Assembly: GCF_014205835.1 (NCBI RefSeq) | Contig: NZ_JACHCQ010000018.1 | Span: 62,001-126,000, forward strand | Direction of reading: 5' to 3' | Origin: Pedobacter sp. AK013 | GTDB lineage: Bacteria; Bacteroidota; Bacteroidia; Sphingobacteriales; Sphingobacteriaceae | DNA: 64,000 bases | In this document: positions 33,960-43,426 of the stretch, piece by piece | Layout of the letters: every line of letters starts with the position of its first letter | How positions within the stretch are numbered: position 1 is the stretch's first letter | The notes under the pieces: model-generated | What the model was told of the DNA's origin: nothing | The model's input: the letters and a program-made list of their open reading frames with translations, nothing else | Database searches by the model: none | Position numbers and translations under genes: made by a program

Positions 33960-36359
33960 ATGTTTAAATTGAACTTAAAAATCGCTTGGCGAAATCTTTG
34001 GAAAAACAAAGTCAATACTTTTATTAATGTTTTGGGGCTTTCCATTGGAATGGCCAGTTGCATTCTTATTTTTATTTTCATTCGTTACCAGTTAAGTTTT
34101 GATGAAAATTTTAAGAATGAAAGCCGTATATATCGGGTAGTAACCAATTGGACCACTGCAGATAGTTTTTTCGAATCGCAGGGAACACCCAAGCCTTTAC
34201 CTCCGGCAATGCGTAATGATTTTAAACAACAACTAGATAAAGTTGCAGCCATTCAAGGTGGTGGTGGAATCATCAAAGTAAAAGACGCGTTAGGGAAAAA
34301 TAAGATTAAAACAGCAGAAGATGTACACTATGTTGAGCCCGAATTCTTTGAGATTTTCGATTTTAAATGGCTTGAAGGAAATCCACGTCAGTCGTTAAGC
34401 CAGCCAAATACTGTTGTTTTATCAAGTGATATGGCCGATAAATTTTTTGGAGACTGGCACAAGGCAGTAGGGCAAAGTATTAATTTTCAAAACAAAACCG
34501 ACCTTAAAGTTACAGGCATCATAGAAAAAATGCCAGATAACAGCTCTTTTCCTCTTAAGGTGCTCATTTCTTATAAAACATACCTAAACCGTGCACTACC
34601 TGAACTAAAGGCATGGGCTTCTGTTTCGTCCAATTCCGAATGTTATGTATTATTAAAAGAAGGTATTTCTGTTGAAGATGTTAGTGCAGGTATTCCCCAG
34701 TTTATTAATAAATATTATGAAAAAGACAAAATTTCAAAAGAGGGACATAAACTTCAACCATTAAGAGATATTCACTATAATGCCAACCTTGGCAACTTTG
34801 CTAATAAAACAACGCCTAAAAAAGAGTTGTACGGTTTGGCTATTATTGGTGTTTTTTTACTACTTACTGCATGTATCAATTTTATTAATTTGGCAACGGC
34901 ACAAGCAGTAAGCAGAGGAAAAGAGGTTGGTGTTCGTAAAGTAATGGGTAGTTTACGTAAACAATTAATTTTTCAGTTCTTAACTGAAACTTTAACCATC
35001 ACGGTTATCTCGTTGTTGGTGGGGTGTGTCTTAACGGAAGCTGCCTTACCGGGAATGAAAAGCTTATTTAAAGAAGACATTTCATTTAGTATTACCGAAC
35101 ACCCGATTATCCTTTTATTTATGATCTTGCTGATGCTTGTGGTAAGCTTTTTGGCAGGTTTTTATCCTGCTATGATCATGTCAGGCTACAGCCCGGCATT
35201 AGCAATTAAAAATAAAATTACAGCAAATGCTGGTAGCTTAAGTTTGAGAAAGATACTGGTAGTGGTTCAATTTGCCATCACCATTATACTCATTATAGGC
35301 ACTTTAGTTGTACTGAACCAAATGAACTACATGAGAGAGAAGCCTCTTGGTTTTAATCCATCTGCGGTAGCTTTGGTAGATATACCTTCTGATAGCATTG
35401 CAATTACACGATATCATACTTTACAAGATCGAATTAATAAAATACCTGGCGTTTTATCTACAAGTTTTTGTGCTTCCGGGCCATCTTCATCCTCTAATAA
35501 TGAATATAATTTTAAATACAACGGAACGATAAATGCAACTTTTCAAGCCAATACTAAAGATGTAGACGAAAATTATTTTAAAACCTTTGGTTTAGAAATT
35601 ATTGCAGGTAAAGGACTTTCTAAAAGCGATACATTAAAAGACTTTGTGGTGAACGAAACGATATTAAAAAAACTTAATGTAGTTAACTACAACGATGCTA
35701 TTGGGAAAGCCATCAGGCTTCATGGTAAAATGGGTTATATTGTTGGAGTGGTAAAGGACTTTAATAATATGAATTTGCATGAACCTATTTCTCCGATTAT
35801 TATTAGCAGTGATAAAAACTCATACACTAAAATAGCGGTTAAACTGGATAGTAAAAGCATTTTGTCGGCCATGAAAGTAATTGAAAGTACCTGGAATAGT
35901 GTTCTTCCTGAGTACGTTTATGGTGCCTCTTTTATGGATGATGAAATTAACCAGTATTATCAAACCGAGCAAATTATGGGTACGCTTTTTAAAGTATTTG
36001 CAGGCACCATTATTTTTATTTCATTTATCGGCCTATTTGGCTTAATATCATTCGTTGCTGCACAACGTACTAAAGAAGTAGCCATTAGGAAAGTTCTAGG
36101 TGCTTCGACAATTGAATTGGTTAGGATGCTTAACGGATCGTTTCTGGTAATGGTTTTTATTGCCAACTTGGTTGCATGGCCACTCGCATACTTATTTATC
36201 TCAAAATGGTTATCTGGCTTTACCTATCGCATTGATATCAGCATTTGGCCTTTTGCACTTGCTATGCTTATTTCGATGACAATTACACTGGTAACCGTAA
36301 GCATCCGCTCGTATAAAGCAGCCGCTGCCAATACAATTGATGCTTTGAAGTACGAATAA
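33960..36359 (+). CDS. MacB/FtsX-type ABC permease, array member 5
   Basis: This 799-aa permease belongs with member 6 to a second subgroup. The N-terminal helix reads GLSIGMASCILIFIFIRYQL and the first coupling stretch is SRGKEVGVRKVMGSLRKQ. The last module is FIGLFGLISFVAAQRTKEVAIRKVLG followed by VRMLNGSFLVMVF, and the end is ANTIDALKYE. Extracytoplasmic domains include DNSSFPLKVLISYKTYL, shared in outline with member 6. All eight helices are present. Confidence 0.92.
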   Translation: MFKLNLKIAWRNLWKNKVNTFINVLGLSIGMASCILIFIFIRYQLSFDENFKNESRIYRVVTNWTTADSFFESQGTPKPLPPAMRNDFKQQLDKVAAIQGGGGIIKVKDALGKNKIKTAEDVHYVEPEFFEIFDFKWLEGNPRQSLSQPNTVVLSSDMADKFFGDWHKAVGQSINFQNKTDLKVTGIIEKMPDNSSFPLKVLISYKTYLNRALPELKAWASVSSNSECYVLLKEGISVEDVSAGIPQFINKYYEKDKISKEGHKLQPLRDIHYNANLGNFANKTTPKKELYGLAIIGVFLLLTACINFINLATAQAVSRGKEVGVRKVMGSLRKQLIFQFLTETLTITVISLLVGCVLTEAALPGMKSLFKEDISFSITEHPIILLFMILLMLVVSFLAGFYPAMIMSGYSPALAIKNKITANAGSLSLRKILVVVQFAITIILIIGTLVVLNQMNYMREKPLGFNPSAVALVDIPSDSIAITRYHTLQDRINKIPGVLSTSFCASGPSSSSNNEYNFKYNGTINATFQANTKDVDENYFKTFGLEIIAGKGLSKSDTLKDFVVNETILKKLNVVNYNDAIGKAIRLHGKMGYIVGVVKDFNNMNLHEPISPIIISSDKNSYTKIAVKLDSKSILSAMKVIESTWNSVLPEYVYGASFMDDEINQYYQTEQIMGTLFKVFAGTIIFISFIGLFGLISFVAAQRTKEVAIRKVLGASTIELVRMLNGSFLVMVFIANLVAWPLAYLFISKWLSGFTYRIDISIWPFALAMLISMTITLVTVSIRSYKAAAANTIDALKYE

Positions 36360-36434
36360 ACTTGCTGATGGTGCCTGGCGCTAAGTGATTAATCCTCGCT
36401 AGGCGCCAAATAATTCACACTAAACCTAAAAACT
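36360..36434. repeat. Palindromic spacer between permeases 5 and 6
   Basis: TGGCGC at 36376-36381 pairs with GCGCCA at 36403-36408 around a 21-base loop. It is a single-unit spacer without a relic gene end. Confidence 0.55.
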
Positions 36435-38831
36435 ATGTTTAGATTAAACTTAAAAATCGCCTGGCGAAACCTTCGGAAAAACAAGGGTTACACCATGATC
36501 AATATACTGGGTTTATCAATCGGGATGGCCAGTTGTATCCTCATTTTTATTTTTATCCGATTTCAGCTTAGTTTCGATGAAGGTTATAAAAATGCCGACC
36601 GGATTTACCGTGTAGTTACAGATTGGAAATACAACGCATTCAATGATTTCTCTGCAGGGGTGCCCATACCTTTTACAGCAGCAGCGAGAAATGAGATTGC
36701 TGGGATAGAAAAAATAGGTGCAATAGCTAAAGTTCAGGATATTGTGCATGTTAGGGATAATTCTGGTAGGGAAATTATAAAAAGCAACGAGGACATATAC
36801 TTTGCTGAACCTGACTTTTTTGATATAGTAAACATTAATTGGAATTACAGTAAGCCTACCGAAGCATTAAAGGAACCAAACAGCACAGCCTTATCTGAAA
36901 CGATGGCAATAAAATACTTTGGGAGTATACAACAAGCTATTGGTAAAAGTATTACACTTGGAACTAAAACACAGTTAAAGGTTACCGGGGTATTTCAAGA
37001 TATGCCAGAAAACACAAGCTTTCCTTTAAAAATAGTGATCGCTTACCAAAATTTATACAATTATTATGGTAACCGCGACTGCTGGGATTGTATCAATTCG
37101 AGTTTAAGTAGCTATGTGTTGCTTAAAGACGGACTCAGCAAATCTGACCTTGATGGGGCAATGGCAAAATTTAATAAAAAATATTATGCAGATAAAAAGA
37201 TAGAAGGGAATCAGGTCAACAGGCTACAGGCTTTAAAAGACATTCATTTTGACGGGCGTTATGATAATTTTGCAAATGCAACAATTGCCAGGAGTGAGAT
37301 TTATGGCCTTGCCATTATTGGATTGTTTTTAATTTGTACAGCTTGCATCAATTTTATCAATTTAAATACAGCACAAGCGATCAACCGATCTAAAGAGGTT
37401 GGGGTGCGCAAAGTAATGGGCGGTAAGCGTAAACAGCTTATAGTACAATTTTTAACCGAAACGGTTGTACTGGTACTAATTGCACTGCTAGTTGCCTGCA
37501 TCATCAGCGAATTGCTTATACCAGCTATGCAAAACCTTTTCAAAAATCAAATTACGTTCAGTTTGTTTGGTCATCCGGTTATTTTCTTATTCATGGCCTT
37601 ATTGGTGGTATTTGTAGGTTTCCTGGCAGGCTTTTATCCTGCAATGATTATGTCGGGTTTTAATCCGGCCCTTGCCATAAAAAATAAAGTTGCGCTTAAT
37701 AATAACGGTTTAAGCTTACGCAAAATTTTGGTGGTTGTACAGTTTACAATTACCATTATACTCATTATTGGTACAATTATCATAGTAAAACAGATGGATT
37801 ACCTTCAACAGAAACCGCTGGGGTTTAATTCTTCGACTGTAGTAATGGTGGGCATGCCTGGCGATAAGATAAGCAAGGGCAAACACAATGTTTTCAAAGA
37901 AAGGGTGTTGAAAATTCCTGGCGTTCAATTGTTAAGTTATTGCCAGTCGCCACCTTTATCTCAGGATATCAACTCCACTAATTTTACCTTTAATGGGACG
38001 AAGAACAAAGATTTCGAGGTAAGGACCTGTAAGGCAGATGAAGATTATTTTAGGCTTTTTGATTTAAAAATAGTTGCAGGTAAAATTTTTAAGAAAAGTG
38101 ATACTGCAAATGGTTATGTGGTTAACGAAACCTTTCTTAAAAAAGTAGGTATTACGAACCCCGAAAATGCATTGGGTAAAATGATTAATGCTTCAGGTGT
38201 TAACATTCCTATTGTAGGAGTTGTAAAAGATTTTAACGACAAATCATTAAAAGAAAGGATTTCTGGTTTGGCCATTTCGGCAGATAAAAATCAATATTGG
38301 CAAGCTGCAATAAAGTTAGACGGCACACAGCTGCTATCAACCTCGAAACAGATACAAGCTTTGTGGAGTAATACATTTCCAGACAATGTTTATGATGCCA
38401 ATTTTGTAGATGACAAGATAAAAAGCTACTATGAAAGCGAGCAGGTAATGGGCACACTTTTTAAGGTTTTTGCCTGCGTAATTATTTTCATTTCTTTTAT
38501 TGGTTTATTTGGGCTAATCTCCTTTGTGGCTACGCAAAGAACCAAAGAAGTTGCGATCCGGAAAGTGTTGGGGGCGTCAACCATTGAGTTGGTGAAAATG
38601 CTCAATGGTTCATTCATCGCCATGGTTTTTGTTGCCAATTTGGTGGCCTGGCCATTAGCTTATCTTTTTGTAAGTAAGTGGCTGGATACCTTTGCCTACC
38701 GGATCCACCTGAGTATCTGGCCATTTATATTGGCCATGCTTATTTCCATGACCATTACTTTAATTACCGTAAGCATCCGCTCGTATAAAGCGGCAAACGC
38801 CAATACTATAGATGCATTAAAATATGAATAA
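36435..38831 (+). CDS. MacB/FtsX-type ABC permease, array member 6
   Basis: The 798-aa protein is a close relative of member 5. They share GLSIGMASCILIFIFIR, EVGVRKVMGGKRKQL, TQRTKEVAIRKVLGASTIE and a nearly identical final membrane segment. Differences concentrate in the extracytoplasmic regions, which here include a CWDC pair (NRDCWDCINSS) that could form a disulfide or bind a metal. Eight transmembrane helices in two modules are visible. It ends ANTIDALKYE. Confidence 0.92.
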   Translation: MFRLNLKIAWRNLRKNKGYTMINILGLSIGMASCILIFIFIRFQLSFDEGYKNADRIYRVVTDWKYNAFNDFSAGVPIPFTAAARNEIAGIEKIGAIAKVQDIVHVRDNSGREIIKSNEDIYFAEPDFFDIVNINWNYSKPTEALKEPNSTALSETMAIKYFGSIQQAIGKSITLGTKTQLKVTGVFQDMPENTSFPLKIVIAYQNLYNYYGNRDCWDCINSSLSSYVLLKDGLSKSDLDGAMAKFNKKYYADKKIEGNQVNRLQALKDIHFDGRYDNFANATIARSEIYGLAIIGLFLICTACINFINLNTAQAINRSKEVGVRKVMGGKRKQLIVQFLTETVVLVLIALLVACIISELLIPAMQNLFKNQITFSLFGHPVIFLFMALLVVFVGFLAGFYPAMIMSGFNPALAIKNKVALNNNGLSLRKILVVVQFTITIILIIGTIIIVKQMDYLQQKPLGFNSSTVVMVGMPGDKISKGKHNVFKERVLKIPGVQLLSYCQSPPLSQDINSTNFTFNGTKNKDFEVRTCKADEDYFRLFDLKIVAGKIFKKSDTANGYVVNETFLKKVGITNPENALGKMINASGVNIPIVGVVKDFNDKSLKERISGLAISADKNQYWQAAIKLDGTQLLSTSKQIQALWSNTFPDNVYDANFVDDKIKSYYESEQVMGTLFKVFACVIIFISFIGLFGLISFVATQRTKEVAIRKVLGASTIELVKMLNGSFIAMVFVANLVAWPLAYLFVSKWLDTFAYRIHLSIWPFILAMLISMTITLITVSIRSYKAANANTIDALKYE

Positions 38832-38907
38832 CCGTGTAAGGTTTAAAGTAAAAGGCGTAAGGTTAGTACGCCAACATCCTAAACCAACACCTTAAGCCTT
38901 AACCTGT
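38832..38907. repeat. Palindromic word spacer between permeases 6 and 7
   Basis: GTAAGGTTTAAAGTAAAAGG and GGCGTAAGGTTAGTACGCC (5-bp stem) are followed by complementary CCTAAACC and CCTTAAGCCTTAACC words just before the next ATG. It is a single unit. Confidence 0.6.
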
Positions 38908-41331
38908 ATGTTTAAACTGAATTTAAAAATTGCACTGCGCAACCTGTTTAAAAACAAAATTTATGCCGCCATCAATATTGGTGGTTTGGCCATTGGCTTG
39001 ACTGCTTTTGTGTTAATGCTGTTATACATTAACCACGAAGAAAGCTACGATACCTGGGATTCGGCACTTAAAAATGTTTATCAGATCAGGGAGCGCCATA
39101 GTTTTTTCACGCCAGATAATAAAGAGCACCTGCAAGAATCGAACGAAAGCAGGGTAGGGAGCCTCATCCGCCATAAGGTTCCACAGGTAATTGCTGTTAC
39201 GAAAGTGGATCCCGATTGGGATTTTAGGACTGGTTATTCTGTTAGGGTGGGCAATGCCGATCCCATTACAGTTAACAGGATGAAAGATTCTGATAGCAGT
39301 TTCTTTCATGTTTTTAAGTATAGGTTTTTGCAGGGCAGCGAAAGTAATGCATTAATTGCACCAAAATCAGTTGTATTGAAGCAGAGTCTGGCCAAAAAAA
39401 TATTTGGCGAAGGTAATGTTCTGGGTAAAGTGATCAAAGTAGCTGTCTGGCAAGGAGATAAAGGCATGGATTTAACGGTGACCGGAGTGGTAGAAGACCC
39501 TCAAACGCCCGAAACGGCGGGTTTCACAGCCATTATGCGTACAGGAAATAAAGATAAGGACCCGGTTAATCCAACAAATAACAATTATTGCCAGGTTTAT
39601 GCCAGGGTAAATGAAGGAACCGATCCTGAACTTTTAAACCAGACCCTTAAAAGGGTTTATACTGATTATAAAAAGTCAACAGCGCCACTTAAAAAAATTG
39701 AATACAAAAGTTATTTTGCCGATGGTAAATACCTTCAGTTAAAAGCAATTCCGTTAGCTGAAGTTCATGGCAACCGTCCGTTTGAGTTAAGCTGGCTTGA
39801 AAAATTAAAGCCTGTAATAGCTATCTGTGTGTTTCTCCTGTTGGTGTCTATTATTAACTTTGTTAATATGGCAACTGCCCAGTCAGTTCAACGTGCTAAA
39901 GAGGTGGGGGTTAAAAAGGTGATGGGGGCCTATAAACAGCAACTGATCGCTCAGTTTTTGTTGGAGTGTGCATTACAGAGTATAGTTGCCCTGTTCCTGT
40001 CGGTGATATTGATTGAGGTATTATTGCCTTCGTTCAACACTCAATTTCATGTTGATCTTAGTTTTTGGCATAACCCACATCTTTTCAATATGCTTTTACA
40101 GCTATTCGGTCTTTTTACGCTGGTAACTTTATTGGCCGGTTTTTACCCTGCCTGGATCTTATCCAATTACGATCCTGCTTCTGTATTAAAAGGCAATTAC
40201 AGCGGCAGTTTAAAGGGCATAATTTTACGCAATGTGCTCGTGGTTTTTCAGTTTATCATTTCGGTCACCTTTATTATTGCCATAAGTGTGATGCACCTGC
40301 AAACAAGTTATCTTAATAATAAGGATTTAGGTTTCGAAAGGAGCAATCTCATTAACATCAGAGCAGGTTATGATCAGGATCTTGCAGATAAGATAAAGCG
40401 TATTCCCGGGGTGCAGTATGTGGCTACCACAACCCAGGTAATGGGAAATGCCTTTAACGTTCCGGAGGAGATACAATATAACGGCAATAAAATTTCATTG
40501 AACACGGTAACCATAAGCATGGATGCACTTTCGGCCCTGGGTGTAAAACTTTTAAAAGGACGTGTTTTTTCAAGAGAATATAAGCAGGATACTATTAATA
40601 CCGTTGTGCTTAACGAAGCTGCAGCAAAGCTGATCGATAAAAATCCGGTTGGTAAAAGTTATAAAATCGCTGACGAGCATAAAATGCTTAATTTTCAGAT
40701 TATTGGTGTAATTAAAGATTATCATAACGAAGGTTTTGACAAGGAAGTACTGCCAACACTTTATAAAGTAACCACTTTAGGCGGCACATCCTCTACCAAT
40801 AACCTGATTGTAAGGTTGAACAGCGATAAAAATGCTGCCATTATCGAAAAAATAAAGGCCGAATGGAAACATAACTATCCCGATTTCCTGATGGAGTACA
40901 CCACTTTGGATAGTGCTTTTGATAAAGTGCTCGAAAATAATAAACGTTTTATCAGTATGATAGTGCTGTTCAGCATTGTTTCTGTTTCACTTTCACTACT
41001 AGGTCTGTTTGCCCTATCTACTTTTGTAGCAAAACGCCGTACAAAGGAAATTGCCATGAGAAAAATTTTGGGGGCATCCAATATACAGATTGTTGGTCTT
41101 TTAAATAAAACGTTCCTGGTTTTGGTAATCATTGCCAACCTCATCAGCTGGCCTGTCGCCTATATTGTGGTGAAAAAATGGCTTAATGGTTTTGCATATC
41201 GTATAGATTTACCGTTATACCCATTCTTTCTGGCTACTGTGGTTTCAATCATCATTGCGGTTTTAACCGTAAGTATACAGGCCCGGAGGGCTGCTTTAGC
41301 AAATCCGGTAAAAGCACTTAAATATGAATAA
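38908..41331 (+). CDS. MacB/FtsX-type ABC permease, array member 7
   Basis: At 807 aa this is the longest and most divergent permease of the array and defines a third subgroup. Its first coupling stretch is VQRAKEVGVKKVMGAYKQQ and its last module is LLGLFALSTFVAKRRTKEIAMRKILG with IQIVGLLNKTFLVLV. The first extracytoplasmic domain carries an insertion (FFTPDNKEHLQESNESRVG) absent from the others. It ends ANPVKALKYE. The gene lies next to the second ABC ATPase gene, a possible dedicated partner. Confidence 0.92.
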   Translation: MFKLNLKIALRNLFKNKIYAAINIGGLAIGLTAFVLMLLYINHEESYDTWDSALKNVYQIRERHSFFTPDNKEHLQESNESRVGSLIRHKVPQVIAVTKVDPDWDFRTGYSVRVGNADPITVNRMKDSDSSFFHVFKYRFLQGSESNALIAPKSVVLKQSLAKKIFGEGNVLGKVIKVAVWQGDKGMDLTVTGVVEDPQTPETAGFTAIMRTGNKDKDPVNPTNNNYCQVYARVNEGTDPELLNQTLKRVYTDYKKSTAPLKKIEYKSYFADGKYLQLKAIPLAEVHGNRPFELSWLEKLKPVIAICVFLLLVSIINFVNMATAQSVQRAKEVGVKKVMGAYKQQLIAQFLLECALQSIVALFLSVILIEVLLPSFNTQFHVDLSFWHNPHLFNMLLQLFGLFTLVTLLAGFYPAWILSNYDPASVLKGNYSGSLKGIILRNVLVVFQFIISVTFIIAISVMHLQTSYLNNKDLGFERSNLINIRAGYDQDLADKIKRIPGVQYVATTTQVMGNAFNVPEEIQYNGNKISLNTVTISMDALSALGVKLLKGRVFSREYKQDTINTVVLNEAAAKLIDKNPVGKSYKIADEHKMLNFQIIGVIKDYHNEGFDKEVLPTLYKVTTLGGTSSTNNLIVRLNSDKNAAIIEKIKAEWKHNYPDFLMEYTTLDSAFDKVLENNKRFISMIVLFSIVSVSLSLLGLFALSTFVAKRRTKEIAMRKILGASNIQIVGLLNKTFLVLVIIANLISWPVAYIVVKKWLNGFAYRIDLPLYPFFLATVVSIIIAVLTVSIQARRAALANPVKALKYE

Positions 41332-41504
41332 AGACATTTGGTTTAAGGTAAAAGGTTTAAGGTAACATACCCTGGCTCCTCAATCCTAAATAAATATGTT
41401 CTAAACCTTAAATATGAATAATAGCATAAGGTTTAATGTAAAGCGTTTAATGTTAATCTGCGTTAAACCCTAAGCCTTAAACCCTATGCCCTAAAGCTTA
41501 AAAT
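41332..41504. repeat. Double spacer with relic start and end of a permease gene
   Basis: Left words GGTTTAAGGTAAAAGGTTTAAGG are followed by ATGTTC (41396-41401), the first two codons used by array genes, then after five bases CTTAAATATGAATAA (41407-41421), which encodes LKYE-stop. A second spacer unit with AAGGTTTAATGTAAAGCG and CCTTAAACCCTATGCCC words then leads to the ATPase gene. This looks like a footprint of a nearly complete gene deletion. Confidence 0.65.
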
Positions 41505-42188
41505 ATGATACAACTTACTAATATCGAAAAGTATTACGCCAATAAAGGTGTTAAAAACTATGTGTTACGTTTGGTAACCACTACTATTAATCAGGGCGAG
41601 TTTGTTTCCATTATGGGGCCATCGGGCGCCGGGAAATCGACATTGCTTAACATCATCGGCATGTTAGAAGAGCCAACTTACGGTACTTATAACTTCCTGG
41701 GCGAGGATGTAACCAGTTTAAACGAACGTAAACGCATCGAATTATACCGCAACCACATCGGTTTTGTTTTTCAGGCTTACCACTTAATTGATGAAATGAC
41801 AGTTTACGAAAATATTGAAGCCCCATTACTGTACAAAAAAGTAGGTAGCTCCGAGCGGGCAAGTAGAATTGCCGACCTATTAGACCGCTTTAATATTGTG
41901 GCCAAAAAAGATTTATTCCCTAATCAACTTTCTGGAGGCCAGCAGCAATTGGTTGGTATAGCGAGGGCACTGGCCGCTCAACCGTCAATTATCCTGGCCG
42001 ATGAGCCAACTGGTAACCTGCAATCGGCGCAGGCTGAAGAAATTATGGCGCTGTTTAAAAAGCTAAATCAGGAAGATGGTATTACCATTATCCAGGTTAC
42101 GCACTCCGAAAAAAATGCCCAGTATGGAAATAGGATTTTGCACATTGCCGATGGTATAGTAAAAGAAGATGTGGCGGTAATAGCTTAA
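41505..42188 (+). CDS. ABC transporter ATP-binding protein, second of the cassette
   Basis: This 227-aa ATPase has Walker [10 protein letters not shown], the Q-loop FVFQAYHLID and Walker B IILADEPTGNL intact. The signature reads LSGGQQQLVGIARAL, with Leu where Arg usually follows the LSGGQQQ motif, and the D-loop is NLQS in place of NLDS. The switch His is present (QVTHSEK). It is the last gene of the permease array and may pair with a subset, perhaps member 7. It is not a duplicate of the 23115 ATPase, being clearly more divergent. Confidence 0.9.
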   Translation: MIQLTNIEKYYANKGVKNYVLRLVTTTINQGEFVSIMGPSGAGKSTLLNIIGMLEEPTYGTYNFLGEDVTSLNERKRIELYRNHIGFVFQAYHLIDEMTVYENIEAPLLYKKVGSSERASRIADLLDRFNIVAKKDLFPNQLSGGQQQLVGIARALAAQPSIILADEPTGNLQSAQAEEIMALFKKLNQEDGITIIQVTHSEKNAQYGNRILHIADGIVKEDVAVIA

Positions 42189-42231
42189 TATAATTTCTAA
42201 TAGTATTAGCCCTTTTTAGCTGTGGTTAAAT

Positions 42232-42239
42232 TACCTTTG
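42232..42239 (+). promoter_or_regulatory. -7 box directly before a start codon
   Basis: TACCTTTG fits TAnnTTTG exactly and ends four bases before the A of the ATG at 42244. Initiation at the usual distance would give a leaderless mRNA. No clear TTTG is seen at the -33 distance. Confidence 0.5.
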
Positions 42240-42243
42240 CGCT

Positions 42244-43047
42244 ATGCAAAAAACGTTTACCGATCAGATGGGGCGGGAGGTTACTATTAATTTTCCACCT
42301 AAACGGATTATTTCTATAGTACCCTCCCAAACAGAATTGTTATTTGATCTGGGATTGGATCAGGAAATTATCGGATTGACCAAATTTTGTATCCATCCGA
42401 TAGAAAAGTTTGCCGAAAGAACCAAGGTTGGCGGAACAAAAAAGCTCAACATCGAATTGATCAGGGATTTAAAGCCCGATTTGATTATTGGTAACAAGGA
42501 AGAGAATACCCAAAGTGATATAGAGGAGCTTGAAGCAGACTTTTCGGTTTGGATGAGTGATATTTTTACTTTAGATGATGCTATGAAAACCATCGGCCAG
42601 ATAGGGGCGCTGGTAGATCGCGAACCAGAAGCCAGCTACCTTAACCATTTAATTTCTGCCGGATTTAATGATCTGAAAGCACTTGCACTTCAACATCGTA
42701 TTGATAAAAAGGTAGCTTATCTTATCTGGCGTAAACCTTATATGGCTGCAGGGAAAAATACATTTATAAACGATATTCTGCTCTTTAATGGTATGACGAA
42801 TGTAATTGAAGATGAACGTTATCCAGCTGTAACATTACAACAACTGAAAACAACCAACTGCGAACTGATTCTGCTATCGTCAGAACCTTATCCTTTTAGC
42901 GAAAAACATATGGAAGAAATACAAGCGGCTATTCCGGAAGCAAAAATTATACTGGTAGATGGAGAAATGTTTAGCTGGTACGGAAGTAGGTTAGTTAAAG
43001 CTGTTCAATACTTTTTTGAGTTTCAGAAGCAGATTACTAGCTTTTAA
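42244..43047 (+). CDS. BtuF-like helical-backbone metal/cobalamin-binding protein without signal peptide
   Basis: The 267-aa protein matches the class III periplasmic binding fold: RIISIVPSQTELLFDLGL, the linking long helix, LKPDLIIGNKEENTQSDIEELE and the C-terminal lobe with CELILLSSEPYPFSEKHMEEI. The family binds cobalamin, haem or Fe-siderophores for ABC importers. No signal peptide or lipobox is visible, and the fold begins right after the ATG, so it would remain in the cytoplasm unless the start is further upstream. No permease partner is adjacent. Confidence 0.85.
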   Translation: MQKTFTDQMGREVTINFPPKRIISIVPSQTELLFDLGLDQEIIGLTKFCIHPIEKFAERTKVGGTKKLNIELIRDLKPDLIIGNKEENTQSDIEELEADFSVWMSDIFTLDDAMKTIGQIGALVDREPEASYLNHLISAGFNDLKALALQHRIDKKVAYLIWRKPYMAAGKNTFINDILLFNGMTNVIEDERYPAVTLQQLKTTNCELILLSSEPYPFSEKHMEEIQAAIPEAKIILVDGEMFSWYGSRLVKAVQYFFEFQKQITSF

Positions 43048-43123
43048 AGGCAAATTTTTATAATTTGTAGCATATAGCTAGATCATCCCGTTATCATAGC
43101 ATTACTTTAAAAAACATAAACCG

Positions 43124-43426
43124 ATGAAAAAAGTCTTAATTCTATCCCTGTTCGTAGCCGTAATTTCCAGTTGTGGTTCAATAAAAAACGGAGGGAACTC
43201 CAGTACCGTTACTGCAAGTGGAACAATTGAAAAATTAGGTATGACTACCTTTCAGTACGGTACACATTTATTAAAAGCAGACAATAAAACTTATGCCTTA
43301 AAAAGTGCAAACATAAATCTTGATACTTATTTAGATAAGAAGGTTACCATAAAAGGGAAAAAGGTTTCTGGCTATCCGCTGGAAGGCGGCCCAGAGTTGG
43401 TTGAGGTGACGTTGGTAAAGTTTTAA
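43124..43426 (+). CDS. Small putative lipoprotein
   Basis: The 100-aa product has a signal peptide with lipobox VISSC (Cys17). The mature part, about 80 residues, looks like a small beta-barrel (GTIEKLGMTTFQYGTHLLKA, VTIKGKKVSGYPLEGGPELV), possibly OB-like. It is probably anchored in a membrane. The family is not recognised with certainty and the neighbours give no clear function. Confidence 0.75.
   Translation: MKKVLILSLFVAVISSCGSIKNGGNSSTVTASGTIEKLGMTTFQYGTHLLKADNKTYALKSANINLDTYLDKKVTIKGKKVSGYPLEGGPELVEVTLVKF

Noticed and set aside
24032..41331. Permease array as an assembly artefact or recent amplification
   Set aside because: All seven genes differ along their length, including at synonymous sites and in spacers, so they are true, older paralogues.
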